From positions 1 through 34,624 of the IMG/VR virus record IMGVR_UViG_3300025853_000020: 34,624 bases of DNA, one strand, 5' to 3'. Shown here one piece after another: positions 27,823 through 34,624 of the stretch (position 1 is the stretch's first letter; every line of letters starts with the position of its first letter). The position numbers and the translations under genes are program-made. The notes under the pieces are model-generated. The model saw only the letters and a program-made list of their open reading frames with translations, had not been told where the DNA came from and searched no databases. The stretch comes from a virus.

Positions 27823-27966
27823 ATGAAAAATATGCTTAAAAAGCCAAAGATGAAAGATATGAAGATGCCAAAAAAACCGGAAAAAAATGGCATGAAAAAA
27901 CAAGGCAAGAACCCGGCTTCAAAGAAAAGCAAGGTCAAAAAAAATAATCAAGCCAACTACATGTAA
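27823..27966 (+). CDS. Tiny lysine-rich protein (47 aa)
   Basis: AAGGAGAG lies six to ten bases before the ATG. The product is almost half Lys with Met and Pro spaced through it (MKNMLKKPKMKDMKMPKKP...), ending NNQANYM. It has no hydrophobic core, so it is probably unfolded alone. A strong ribosome site, clean frame and position between two virion genes support expression. A protein this basic could bind DNA or the acidic inner head surface. Confidence 0.65.
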   Translation: MKNMLKKPKMKDMKMPKKPEKNGMKKQGKNPASKKSKVKKNNQANYM

Positions 27967-27984
27967 TTTATCCATCGAGGAAAT

Positions 27985-28443
27985 ATGCCAGAAATTGACG
28001 TAGAAGCATTAGAACGGTACAGACTAGAAAACGAGCGCAAAGTATTGGAAAAGCAAATTGCCAAGGAAAAGAAAGCCTTGAGCAAACAAGAGGCAAAAGA
28101 GCCTGTAAAGCCAAGAAAAAACGAGAAAATGGTTCCTTGGGTAGCAGGTGTTTTTATCAACCGTGAGCATGAAGGCGGCATTTTAGCCTTTAGTTACGAT
28201 AAAGACCGTTTCGCTATCAAAGATGGCGAGCATTGCGAGATTCCTGAATATATTGCCGATCATTTAAACACTCTTAAATACACCGAATTTGAATGGGTTA
28301 GAGATGGAGCTGAGGACAGGGTAGGCAAAAAAGGTATCAAAAGAATTAAAGAAGTAAAAACACGCTGCGAGTTTAGAGTAACAAGAAGCTTTGAGCGACC
28401 AGTAGGATATAAAATTCCAAGACCTGAAAGGCATAGATTGTAA
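27985..28443 (+). CDS. Hypothetical virion-region protein (152 aa)
   Basis: GAGGAA precedes the ATG. The first 50 residues are a charged coiled coil (EALERYRLENERKVLEKQIAKEKKALSKQEAKEPVKPRKNEK). The remainder is a small strand-rich domain (MVPWVAGVFINREHEGGILAFSYDKDRFAIKDGEHCEIPEYIADHLNTL...) with basic ends. Its stop overlaps the ATG of the adaptor gene (TAATG). Proteins here in podoviruses are often head-completion or portal-associated factors; this assignment comes only from position. Confidence 0.65.
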   Translation: MPEIDVEALERYRLENERKVLEKQIAKEKKALSKQEAKEPVKPRKNEKMVPWVAGVFINREHEGGILAFSYDKDRFAIKDGEHCEIPEYIADHLNTLKYTEFEWVRDGAEDRVGKKGIKRIKEVKTRCEFRVTRSFERPVGYKIPRPERHRL

Positions 28444-29078
28444 TGGCTAGTAATTTCTGGACATTTGGAGACATCAAGACAAAAGTTAGAAATATTGTTG
28501 GACTCAAAAGCGTCAATCAGTTGTCTGAGGCAGACCTTGAAGAGGCTATCAACCGATACTATTTTTACAAGTTTGTCTTGGAAGCTCATCCTCCTGAGCT
28601 AGAGGATTATTGGGAATTTTCTACAACTGCCGGAGATGATTCGGAGAGTTTTGACGATGACTCTTATGTGTGGATAACAGGCGATGGCTGGATTGACGGC
28701 TATCCTTTTGATATCTACTTTGATCCTCAACAGTGGTTTTCCAGATGGCCGGAAACTAGCACTTATTCACAGTCTAGACCAACTGAAGCTCTTTTCTATG
28801 CAAGGGAGCTAAAGTTTAATCCTCCTCCTGATGCTGTTTATTCAGTGAAGATACCTGTATTTGCGAGGCCGACCAGCTTTTCAAGCGATAGCGATACACC
28901 CGTAAGAGAGGAATGGGGTCCGCTAATTTCCTACGGCACAGCTTTTGAGATTCTCATGGAAAACGGCAATACCGAAAGAGCAGCCGAAATCATACAAAAA
29001 AAGAAGCTTGAGCTTGATAATATTAGATTTAAGCAAGAACAAGTCCTAAACACACAAAGATCAATGCCGAGGTGGTAA
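28443..29078 (+). CDS. Head-tail adaptor protein, P22 gp4-like (211 aa)
   Basis: The fold pattern is that of podovirus adaptors: an N-terminal helix pair (TFGDIKTKVRNIVGLKSVNQLSEADLEEAINRYYFYKFV), a central beta portion with many Trp and Tyr (DSYVWITGDGWIDGYPFDIYFDPQQWFSRWPETSTYSQSRPTEALFYARELKFNPPPDAVYSVKIPVFARP), then a C-terminal helix (GTAFEILMENGNTERAAEIIQKKKLELDNIRFKQEQVL). The Y-G-x-A-x-x-[IL] helix before a long charged helix is typical of the family. It should form a dodecameric ring under the portal and join the tail. It overlaps the previous gene by one base. Confidence 0.8.
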   Translation: MASNFWTFGDIKTKVRNIVGLKSVNQLSEADLEEAINRYYFYKFVLEAHPPELEDYWEFSTTAGDDSESFDDDSYVWITGDGWIDGYPFDIYFDPQQWFSRWPETSTYSQSRPTEALFYARELKFNPPPDAVYSVKIPVFARPTSFSSDSDTPVREEWGPLISYGTAFEILMENGNTERAAEIIQKKKLELDNIRFKQEQVLNTQRSMPRW

Positions 29079-29079
29079 A

Positions 29080-29586
29080 ATGGCAACATGGAGAGTATCA
29101 GAACCGGCAGGCAGCACAACCATTGCAAAAGGTGCTGAATATATACGAGAGAACTGGACACAAATAGAAACTTGCATAAGTTCTGCTAAGCTCGCAGCAG
29201 GAACGGTTTTACACACCATACCAAGCGGCGCAAAGATATGGTTTTATGAAAACGTAGCTCCAAGCGGTTATGTAGCTGTAGCCGGCCCAAGCGATGAGCT
29301 TTTAGCCGTCAAAGGCGGCTCTACCTATACAACAGGTGGAGCAACAGCCGGCACATGGACGCAACCCGGTCATGCTTTGACAGTTTCTGAGCTGCCTCCA
29401 CATTCTCATGCCACCAATGCAACACAGGATATTAAAAGAGGCTCCGGATCTTCAAACTGGGGCTTTTCAAGTTCAAATCCACAGACCGGAACAACTTTGA
29501 CAAGTGGTGGTAGCGCAGCAGCCCATAGCCATGGTTCGACTTGGAGACCAAAAGCAAGAGTCGGAATCATTTGTCAACCAAGCTGA
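29080..29586 (+). CDS. Tail collar-like protein (168 aa)
   Basis: Begins one base after the adaptor stop. The second half carries the tail-collar/short-fibre signature: LLAVKGGSTYTTGGATAGTWTQPGHALTVSELPPHSHAT, where L-P-x-H-x-H is a metal-binding turn of fibre tips, and HSHGSTWRPKARVGIICQ near the C-terminus. The first 50 residues read as an attachment helix (AKGAEYIRENWTQIETCISSAKLA). At this size it is a short collar or tip protein rather than a full fibre. It lies between adaptor and tail hub, so it probably sits at the tail base. Confidence 0.75.
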   Translation: MATWRVSEPAGSTTIAKGAEYIRENWTQIETCISSAKLAAGTVLHTIPSGAKIWFYENVAPSGYVAVAGPSDELLAVKGGSTYTTGGATAGTWTQPGHALTVSELPPHSHATNATQDIKRGSGSSNWGFSSSNPQTGTTLTSGGSAAAHSHGSTWRPKARVGIICQPS

Positions 29587-29603
29587 TGTAAAGCAGGTTT
29601 TAC

Positions 29604-29960
29604 ATGACAGTAAAAGGCACTTGTAAAAAGGAAAAATGCCCATTTTTTCAGCAGTACGGCAAAGAATGCCCTTTTCTTGTAGAGACATGGTGGGAGTCTA
29701 CAACAGGCGACAGAGACCTGATTGAAGACTGTGCGCCAGTTAGAAGCTTGCTTATGCAGCAAGAATACTACAACCGAGCGATTGCTTTACAACAGAGCCA
29801 TGAGCAAGCAAGAAACGAACAAGCAACGACCAATGCAAAGCTCGATCAAACCATTACACAGACGAAAGACTTTATGATTGAAGCTGAAAGAAAGCTCATA
29901 GAAATGAAGCATTTTCAAACCATACAAAACGCCTTAATAAGTAAAAACGAGGATGGCTAA
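29604..29960 (+). CDS. Cysteine-cluster protein with helical tail (118 aa)
   Basis: AGCAGG precedes the ATG. Four cysteines lie in the N-terminal part (C7, C12, C22, C43; CKKEKCPFF, ECPF, DCAP), which suggests a metal site, and the C-x4-CPF-x8-CPF spacing is distinctive. From residue 45 the protein is helical and Gln-rich (QQEYYNRAIALQQSHEQARNEQATTNAKLDQTITQTKDFMIEAERKLIEMK). The stop overlaps the ATG of the tail hub gene. A small tail-assembly protein is likely; an iron-sulphur or zinc site would be unusual in a virion. Family not recognised. Confidence 0.65.
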   Translation: MTVKGTCKKEKCPFFQQYGKECPFLVETWWESTTGDRDLIEDCAPVRSLLMQQEYYNRAIALQQSHEQARNEQATTNAKLDQTITQTKDFMIEAERKLIEMKHFQTIQNALISKNEDG

Positions 29961-31924
29961 TGTCCTACCAGCCTTTTTTGATAGCAGATTTTAGAGAGGG
30001 TTTAGAAAACTACAATGAAGCATGGCTTGGCTCTGAACAAGCGGTCACCGAGCTTAATAACTGCTATCTTAGAAGAGGTAAATTCATTAAAAGGCCGGGT
30101 CAAAGCGTATTTGGCCAGCTAGGCGATATCACTAGCGCAGAGACCGGCTTTGCTAATCCGGGTGCTAATCAATATACCGTTACCCTTGCTAATCCTACAG
30201 TCGTTAGACGCTCTTTAAAAATCTATGATTCCGGAGGGGCGCAAGTTGTTCGAGATGATGGACAAGGCAATCTGACAGGCGATATAGATGCCGGTGGGAC
30301 AAATACCATTGATTATGCCACAGGTGCGGTAGATGTTACGTTTAGCGGAGCAATTTCAGGAACAGTAACAGCCGACTACTCCACAGAACACGCAAGAGCT
30401 ACAAGGGGAATCCAAAAATATGACCGCTATTCTGGCGGTGACATTCTTTTGGCTTTTGATTCCTACAGAATGAGCAAGTGGGTAACAACAAATGACTTTT
30501 TCGAAAATGTTGCTGATGGCTCCAGTAATTACGATCTCTGGAACAGCACAAATTTAATTCATACAGCAAGCTATGGCGATTTTATCTGGATAGTTGACAA
30601 CTCCATTTTATCGGCAGGTTCGCCTGCAACCGGAGGGGTAAAAGTCTACGATGGAAGTGTTATTTCCGACCCTGATCTAGACCTTGACGCAGCAGGCACT
30701 CCAACGGCCGTTAAAGGGGCTTTAATGGTATTTATGTACCAAGAGCGCATTGTATTACTTAACACCGTGGAAGGCACTTCAAATACACGTTATCCGCAAA
30801 GGGCGAGGTGGAGCGCAATCGGTGTTACACCTAGCACATCTCAAGGCTGGTTTGACCCTGAACTTTCCGGCGTATTTGGCAAAGGTGGAAGAAACGATGC
30901 TCCTACCAATGACGAGATTGTCTCTGCCGGTTTTGTAGGTCAAAGACTTGTTGTATTTTTTGAAAACTCTACGTTTGCACTCGACCCTACAAACAATCCT
31001 GATCTTCCATTTGTATGGCGCAAACTTAGCCAGACACGCAAATGCAACTCGACTTTTGGCACAATTGAGTATGACAACTATGTAACAGCAATCGGGGGTA
31101 AGGGTATTGTAGCTTCCGATGCTCAAAAGGTAGAGCCATTCGATAAGAAAATCCCTGATTTTATTTTCAATATTGACCAAGACAATATCAACCTTTGCGC
31201 TTCTATAAGAGCCGATATTCTCGATCAAGGTTTGCTTGCCTATCCGGAAGCTCCTAACAGCAGCACAAATAACAAGATTTTAGGTTTTAATTACGATGAA
31301 GGATCGTGGTTTACCTATACACAATCTGCTCATTGCTTTGGAACTTGGCAAAGCTCGGGTGATAAGACGTTTGATGATTATGACAGCACAAGTTTTGATG
31401 ATCTTGCGAATACCAATTGGGATGCCAGAAATCTTCAAGGTTATTTTCCCTATGTCCTAAGCGGTGGCGACAGTGGCTATGTTTATCGCATAAATGATTT
31501 TACTGAGCTTGGAGATAGTACTAATTGGACAGAGTATTTTTCCGAAGGTGGTGACGCTCCTAATAATTTTGGCTTTGCCATCACTACCAAACAGTTAAAC
31601 CCCTTCAAGAATCAAAAGATTGACTTGGTTTATGTACGACTTTTAGTAGACCGTGTTACCGATGATGGAGAAATCACAGTCGATTTTTACCCCAACTATG
31701 GCAGCGAGATAGTCGAAAGCAAGACTGTAAGCCTAAATAACGAGACAACCAGCCTTGATAAAATCTGGGTGACAGTTCCGGCAAATATCAATGCTAACTT
31801 TATCAAAATGAGAATCTATCTCACAGATACACAGATTGCAGACGATAATATCGCTCTAAAGCCCTTTGTTTTACATGCTATCCAGCTATGGGCAAAACCG
31901 GGTGGGAGGCTCGATGAGCTATGA
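29960..31924 (+). CDS. Tail hub / DNA-stabilisation protein, P22 gp10-like (654 aa)
   Basis: The start, FREGLENYNEAWLGSEQAVTELNNCYLRRGKFIKRPGQSVFGQLG, matches a common opening of podovirus tail hub proteins (an 'x-G-L-x-x-x-x-x-x-x-[LA]-x-x-x-x-x-L-x-N-x-Y-[LV]-x-x-G-x-[IL]-x-x-R-[PK]-G' pattern). A long all-beta body follows with repeated D-G/W strands (FDSYRMSKWVTTNDFF, YGDFIWIVDNSIL, VFMYQERIVLLNTVEG, FVGQRLVVFFENSTFAL), like the propeller-like hub of P22 gp10. It should close the tail after packaging and carry fibres. Its start overlaps the preceding stop and its stop overlaps the next gene. The match to gp10 is by layout, not by exact sequence. Confidence 0.75.
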   Translation: MSYQPFLIADFREGLENYNEAWLGSEQAVTELNNCYLRRGKFIKRPGQSVFGQLGDITSAETGFANPGANQYTVTLANPTVVRRSLKIYDSGGAQVVRDDGQGNLTGDIDAGGTNTIDYATGAVDVTFSGAISGTVTADYSTEHARATRGIQKYDRYSGGDILLAFDSYRMSKWVTTNDFFENVADGSSNYDLWNSTNLIHTASYGDFIWIVDNSILSAGSPATGGVKVYDGSVISDPDLDLDAAGTPTAVKGALMVFMYQERIVLLNTVEGTSNTRYPQRARWSAIGVTPSTSQGWFDPELSGVFGKGGRNDAPTNDEIVSAGFVGQRLVVFFENSTFALDPTNNPDLPFVWRKLSQTRKCNSTFGTIEYDNYVTAIGGKGIVASDAQKVEPFDKKIPDFIFNIDQDNINLCASIRADILDQGLLAYPEAPNSSTNNKILGFNYDEGSWFTYTQSAHCFGTWQSSGDKTFDDYDSTSFDDLANTNWDARNLQGYFPYVLSGGDSGYVYRINDFTELGDSTNWTEYFSEGGDAPNNFGFAITTKQLNPFKNQKIDLVYVRLLVDRVTDDGEITVDFYPNYGSEIVESKTVSLNNETTSLDKIWVTVPANINANFIKMRIYLTDTQIADDNIALKPFVLHAIQLWAKPGGRLDEL

Positions 31925-32412
31925 CGCTTCCATCCGAGTATAATTTTGGCGAATCAGTTGAAGAGCAGCTAAGACAGCTAAAGGACATGTACCTTCGCTT
32001 GAGAGAATCAGTAGAGGGCTATACTCAAGAGTTTGAAGGGGTGGTTTTTGGTTCTAGCACTGCCGGCACTTGCACTTACTCAGTCAATAATTGCTACTAT
32101 GTGAGAAGGGGTATTGTAATAGATGTTTTCTATGGTGTCGCATGGTCAGGACATACAGGCACAGGAAATCTCCATTTAAAGCTTCCTTTCTTTGAGAAAC
32201 CCTTTGCGAGTTCACCAAGCATAAGCGCAGTTATTGCCGGAAATATTACCTTCCCTGCGAGTACAGTTTATTTAGTCGCTCGATCTATTTCCAATCAGGA
32301 TTACGTTAGAATTGACGCAGTAAGATCGGCAGCTAATCCAACAATCGTTTCATTACCTGCCAGTGGAAATATATATTTTCATCACAACTACATAGGGCAG
32401 GTTAAAAAGTGA
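31921..32412 (+). CDS. Short tail protein with jelly-roll-like domain (163 aa)
   Basis: The ATG overlaps the hub stop by four bases. Residues 1-35 form a helix (LPSEYNFGESVEEQLRQLKDMYLRLRESVEGYTQ), possibly a trimeric coiled coil. Residues 40-163 are a beta domain: FGSSTAGTCTYSVNNCYYVRRGIVIDVFYGVAWSGHTGTGNLHLKLPF, a pattern shared by many fibre tips (YVR-x-G-x-[VI]-[IV]-D-[VI]...W-S-G-[HT]-x-G-x-G-x-L). It would be a short spike or a hub-to-fibre connector. It differs from the long fibre at 5133, so this virion may carry two appendage types. Confidence 0.72.
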   Translation: MTLPSEYNFGESVEEQLRQLKDMYLRLRESVEGYTQEFEGVVFGSSTAGTCTYSVNNCYYVRRGIVIDVFYGVAWSGHTGTGNLHLKLPFFEKPFASSPSISAVIAGNITFPASTVYLVARSISNQDYVRIDAVRSAANPTIVSLPASGNIYFHHNYIGQVKK

Positions 32413-32428
32413 TTAGAGGGGAGTATAT

Positions 32429-32725
32429 ATGGATATTACATCGTGTAAAGCCAAGGTTTTGCGCTATTTGACTGAAAGACCGGCAACCAGAGATGATGAC
32501 AGACTATTATATCGAATGATCGTTGAGGAATCTCTAAAAGGGAAAAAAAAGGGCATGGAAATTGTCCTTGACGCTATTGAAAAAGGGGAAGTTCCCCATT
32601 TCGAAAGTGTCAGAAGATGCCGTCAAAAGCTGCAAGAACATTGCAAGAATTTGAGAGGAAATCTTTATCATAACCGGCATAAAAATGAAAAATATGTACA
32701 AGAGCAATTGTATTTTAATTTTTGA
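32429..32725 (+). CDS. Small winged-helix-like phage protein (98 aa)
   Basis: GAGGGGAG precedes the ATG. The order KAKVLRYLTERPATRDDDRLLYRMIVEE...VLDAIEKGEVPHFESVRRCRQKLQEHCKNLRGNLYHNRH resembles a small family common in phages, marked by 'P-x-x-R-D-D-D-x-x-L' and 'S-V-x-R-x-R-[QR]-K-L-Q-E...L-R-G'. It predicts a winged helix; the basic second half may bind DNA. Its place between tail and ejection genes makes a virion role unlikely and a late regulatory role possible, but this is uncertain. Two further tail residues (NF) end the protein just before the GNAT gene. Confidence 0.7.
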   Translation: MDITSCKAKVLRYLTERPATRDDDRLLYRMIVEESLKGKKKGMEIVLDAIEKGEVPHFESVRRCRQKLQEHCKNLRGNLYHNRHKNEKYVQEQLYFNF

Positions 32726-32727
32726 CT

Positions 32728-33189
32728 ATGAAATTTATAAGAATTAAAGACGAAAAGCTACTTCCCAAACGACTAGTTGAAAACAACAAAGACAGAAGCT
32801 ATCCGGTAGAAAGATTCTACCAGTATATGGCAACTGTTTTGACAGATGGTCAAGGTAATTTTAATCCTTTTGAGTATCTAAATCTTATTATTGAAGAAGA
32901 GCATAACGAGATTATTGGCTACCTTTGGTACTCCATTAACATTTTAGAAAATGAAGTTTTTATCAATACGATCAGTGTAGACAAGGCACACAGAAAAAAC
33001 GGTCAAGTCCTTAACTGGGTATTGCAAGAACTTGAAACAGCATTAGAGAATACAGATTTTGATTGTGTGAAGACTCTATCATCGAGGAGCGCATGGCACA
33101 AAAATAATGGTTTTGATCCATCAAAATATGTATTATTAGAATATAAACTTTACAAAGCAGGGGCAGGCAATGGGCAAGACAAGAGGTAG
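32728..33189 (+). CDS. GNAT-fold protein in the ejection cluster (153 aa)
   Basis: I use the ATG at 32728; a TTG six bases earlier is also in frame. The GNAT layout is visible: a strand pair EHNEIIGYLWYSINILENEVFINTISVDKAHRKNGQVLNWVLQELETAL, where IIGY-[LV] is strand 4 and R-K-N-G-Q is the acyl-CoA-binding loop (canonical Q/R-x-x-G-x-G/A, here R-K-N-G-Q), and then SSRSAWHKNNGFDPSKYVLLEYKL for strands 6 and 7. T7 gp13, a virion-assembly protein, is also related to acetyltransferases, and phages with similar ejection clusters carry such a gene here. It overlaps the next gene by 20 bases. Enzyme activity on a virion or host protein is possible. Confidence 0.75.
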   Translation: MKFIRIKDEKLLPKRLVENNKDRSYPVERFYQYMATVLTDGQGNFNPFEYLNLIIEEEHNEIIGYLWYSINILENEVFINTISVDKAHRKNGQVLNWVLQELETALENTDFDCVKTLSSRSAWHKNNGFDPSKYVLLEYKLYKAGAGNGQDKR

Positions 33190-33853
33190 CTTCGGACAGG
33201 TTAGCACCTTAAATCCCGAACAGCAAAGAGTATTAAGTACATTACTAGGACAAGTTTCTCAAGGCTTGGAAAGCCCCGGCATTAGCGGTGCTTTAAGAAG
33301 CGATATTACACAAGCCCCAAGCTACCAAGCCGGACAAAGCGCATTAATGGATATCCTGCAAGCCGGCTACAAGCCCGAAGAAATCAGAGAAGCTTTTCAA
33401 GCTAATGTCGCAAGGCCGGCAATTGAGCAGTTCCAACAAGAGCTAGCTCCTACTATCCAACAAGCAGCCGTAGGAGCTGGAGGTGGACGCTCTTCAATGG
33501 TTCCGGCACAAATAGCCAGATCGGGAGAAAGACTTTCATCAAATCTTGCAGGCCAGCTAGCAGCGCAACTGCTACAAGCAGAACAAATGGCAAAGTCAAG
33601 ACAGCAAGCAGGAGTTGGTCAAGCAATGCAATATGCGCAACTGCCGGAAGCTCAAAAGCAACAGCAACTATCACAGCTAGCCGGATTGCTTGGAATGGGT
33701 GTTAGCCCAGCTTTCCAGCAACAAACCTTTAGACCTGGTCGACAAGGCTTTGGTGGGGCTATTGGAACACTTTTAGGAGCTGCCGGAGGTAGATATTTTG
33801 GTCAACCTATGTTAGGGGCGCAAATTGGCGGTCAAATTGGATCAGCATTTTAA
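33170..33853 (+). CDS. Glycine/glutamine-rich ejection protein (227 aa)
   Basis: The ATG lies 20 bases inside the GNAT gene. Residues about 20-165 are helical and rich in Gln, Ala and Leu (TLLGQVSQGLESPG...QFQQELAPTIQQAAVGAGGGRSS...QLAAQLLQAEQMAKSRQQAG). The last 55 residues are small and hydrophobic with many glycines (RQGFGGAIGTLLGAAGGRYFGQPMLGAQIGGQIGSAF), a pattern that inserts in membranes. T7 gp14 and P22 gp7/gp20 show the same balance. It should leave the virion first to form part of the DNA channel. It precedes two more ejection-type proteins, completing a three-protein set. Confidence 0.72.
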   Translation: MGKTRGSFGQVSTLNPEQQRVLSTLLGQVSQGLESPGISGALRSDITQAPSYQAGQSALMDILQAGYKPEEIREAFQANVARPAIEQFQQELAPTIQQAAVGAGGGRSSMVPAQIARSGERLSSNLAGQLAAQLLQAEQMAKSRQQAGVGQAMQYAQLPEAQKQQQLSQLAGLLGMGVSPAFQQQTFRPGRQGFGGAIGTLLGAAGGRYFGQPMLGAQIGGQIGSAF

Positions 33854-33865
33854 GGAGATAAAAAA

Positions 33866-34624
33866 ATGGTTTTTGTAATTCCCGAAGATAGACCCAATCC
33901 TGCCAATGAGGCAATATCTAACATTTTAGGGCTATTAGAGCAGCAACAAGGCGCAAGGGAGCTTGCTTCCCTGATGGGCTTGAATCGAAGAGAATTTGCT
34001 GCTCAAACGCCACAGGCGCAGCAATTCCAAATGCAGCAGTATTTGCAAGGCCAGCAAGATTTAGGGCTTGCCAATCTTCTAGGACTTCAAATGCCAGCGC
34101 AAGCAGGAACGCAGCCACAAGCTGAAAGTCTAGGACTTATGCAAGCAGAGCCACAAGATCAAGATTTAGGTGCTGCAATGCAAATGCCTATGGATACTCA
34201 AGCCCAGGCAAGCTTAATAGATAGATTAAGCGATGAACAATTAGCTTTAATTGAACAACGCTACCCAAAATTTGGGCAATCTTTGAGAGAGAGCAAAAAA
34301 AGAAGATCTGAAGAGCGAAGAGAAACTACTAAAACAATCAGTGAATCTTATAAAGAAACAAAAGATTACAGGGCTGATACAACTTCAAAAAATAGAGCCG
34401 CAAAAACAGATTTAGCTAGACTTGACCGTATGCAAGCTTTGGAAGAAACCGGTAAACTAGAGCCGGGAGCTTGGGTAAGTTTTCTTGACAGGATCGGCTT
34501 TAAAGCTGCTTTAAATCCCGAATCACAAGAATTTGAAAAGCTTGTTTCAGATTTCACAGCAAATATTAAAGATCGCTTTGGCGCAAGAGTTACAGATTTA
34601 GATTTAAGAGTGTTTTTACAGTCT
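33866..34624 (+). CDS. Ejection/internal virion protein, 5' part (continues at position 2)
   Basis: AAGGAG precedes the ATG at 33866. The frame is open to the last base and continues, in phase, at base 2 to the stop at 431-433; the full protein is 368 aa. The N-terminal half is Gln/Ala/Leu/Met-rich (FQMQQYLQGQQDLGLANLLGLQMPAQAG), the second half charged and helical (SKKRRSEERRETTKTISESYKETKDYRADTTSKNRAAKTDLARLDRMQALEETG). No catalytic motif is seen. It lies between a membrane-inserting glycine-rich protein and the 789-aa protein, the middle place of a podovirus ejection set. Confidence 0.82.
   Translation, partial: MVFVIPEDRPNPANEAISNILGLLEQQQGARELASLMGLNRREFAAQTPQAQQFQMQQYLQGQQDLGLANLLGLQMPAQAGTQPQAESLGLMQAEPQDQDLGAAMQMPMDTQAQASLIDRLSDEQLALIEQRYPKFGQSLRESKKRRSEERRETTKTISESYKETKDYRADTTSKNRAAKTDLARLDRMQALEETGKLEPGAWVSFLDRIGFKAALNPESQEFEKLVSDFTANIKDRFGARVTDLDLRVFLQS
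34540..34624. repeat. 85-bp terminal direct repeat, right copy (circular overlap)
   Basis: Exact copy of bases 1-85, read in the same frame of the same gene. Removing one copy gives a 34,539-bp circle. Confidence 0.95.

Overview
The window is one complete tailed-phage genome that assembles as a circle. Bases 1-85 are repeated exactly at 34540-34624, and one virion-protein gene reads in frame across that join, so the unique length is 34,539 bp. The DNA is fairly AT-rich (about 40% G+C by eye), uses the standard code, and has sigma70-like promoters and Shine-Dalgarno sites such as GGAGG and AGGGGTA, so the host is a bacterium; it cannot be named from the sequence. A P22-type portal, an N4-gp56-type capsid protein, a gp4-like adaptor, a gp10-like tail hub and an ejection-protein cluster, with no tape-measure, sheath or tail-tube genes, point to a short-tailed podovirus. 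I see no integrase, DNA polymerase, RNA polymerase, tRNA gene or recognisable endolysin.

Layout. (1) 17.2-22.5 kb, plus strand: a SpoVG-like/SSB-tailed protein, a DUF1064-type nuclease, small proteins, a ParB-like protein, and small and large terminase. (2) 22.9-34.6 kb and round the join to 2.8 kb, plus strand: portal, scaffold, capsid, decoration, adaptor, tail hub, tail proteins and three ejection proteins. One membrane/coiled-coil gene (22.5-22.8 kb) is inverted and has its own promoter. (3) 2.8-3.2 kb: a very regular array of 51 CC-starting pentamers in four blocks, followed by a lone minus-strand gene of a phage family of unknown function. (4) 3.95-8.6 kb, plus strand: virion beta-proteins, a 947-aa tail fibre, a coiled-coil protein and a small membrane protein, closed by a terminator. 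(5) 8.8-16.9 kb, mostly minus strand: ArdA, a winged-helix replication initiator, a DnaC-like loader, a RelE-type toxin-antitoxin pair, a PD-(D/E)XK exonuclease, and an ERF annealing protein with its partner. A small HTH regulator and two small plus-strand genes lie inside this block.

Regulation and teamwork. A 16-19 bp element (core TTAACGCAA) occurs at four control regions: before the recombination operon, before the HTH regulator, before ardA, and before the rightward early operon. It probably defines a small regulon run by the HTH protein. Two promoter-to-terminator segments without genes (around 16.0 and 17.0-17.2 kb) look like short RNAs. Replication appears to use a phage initiator and helicase loader with the host replisome. 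ERF plus exonuclease would make concatemers, TerS/TerL would package them into P22-like heads, and the ejection proteins would deliver the DNA. The most unusual features are the pentamer array with its neighbouring gene, the shared operator set, the SpoVG-like protein with an SSB-type tail, the degenerate DnaC-like ATPase, and the apparent absence of an endolysin.
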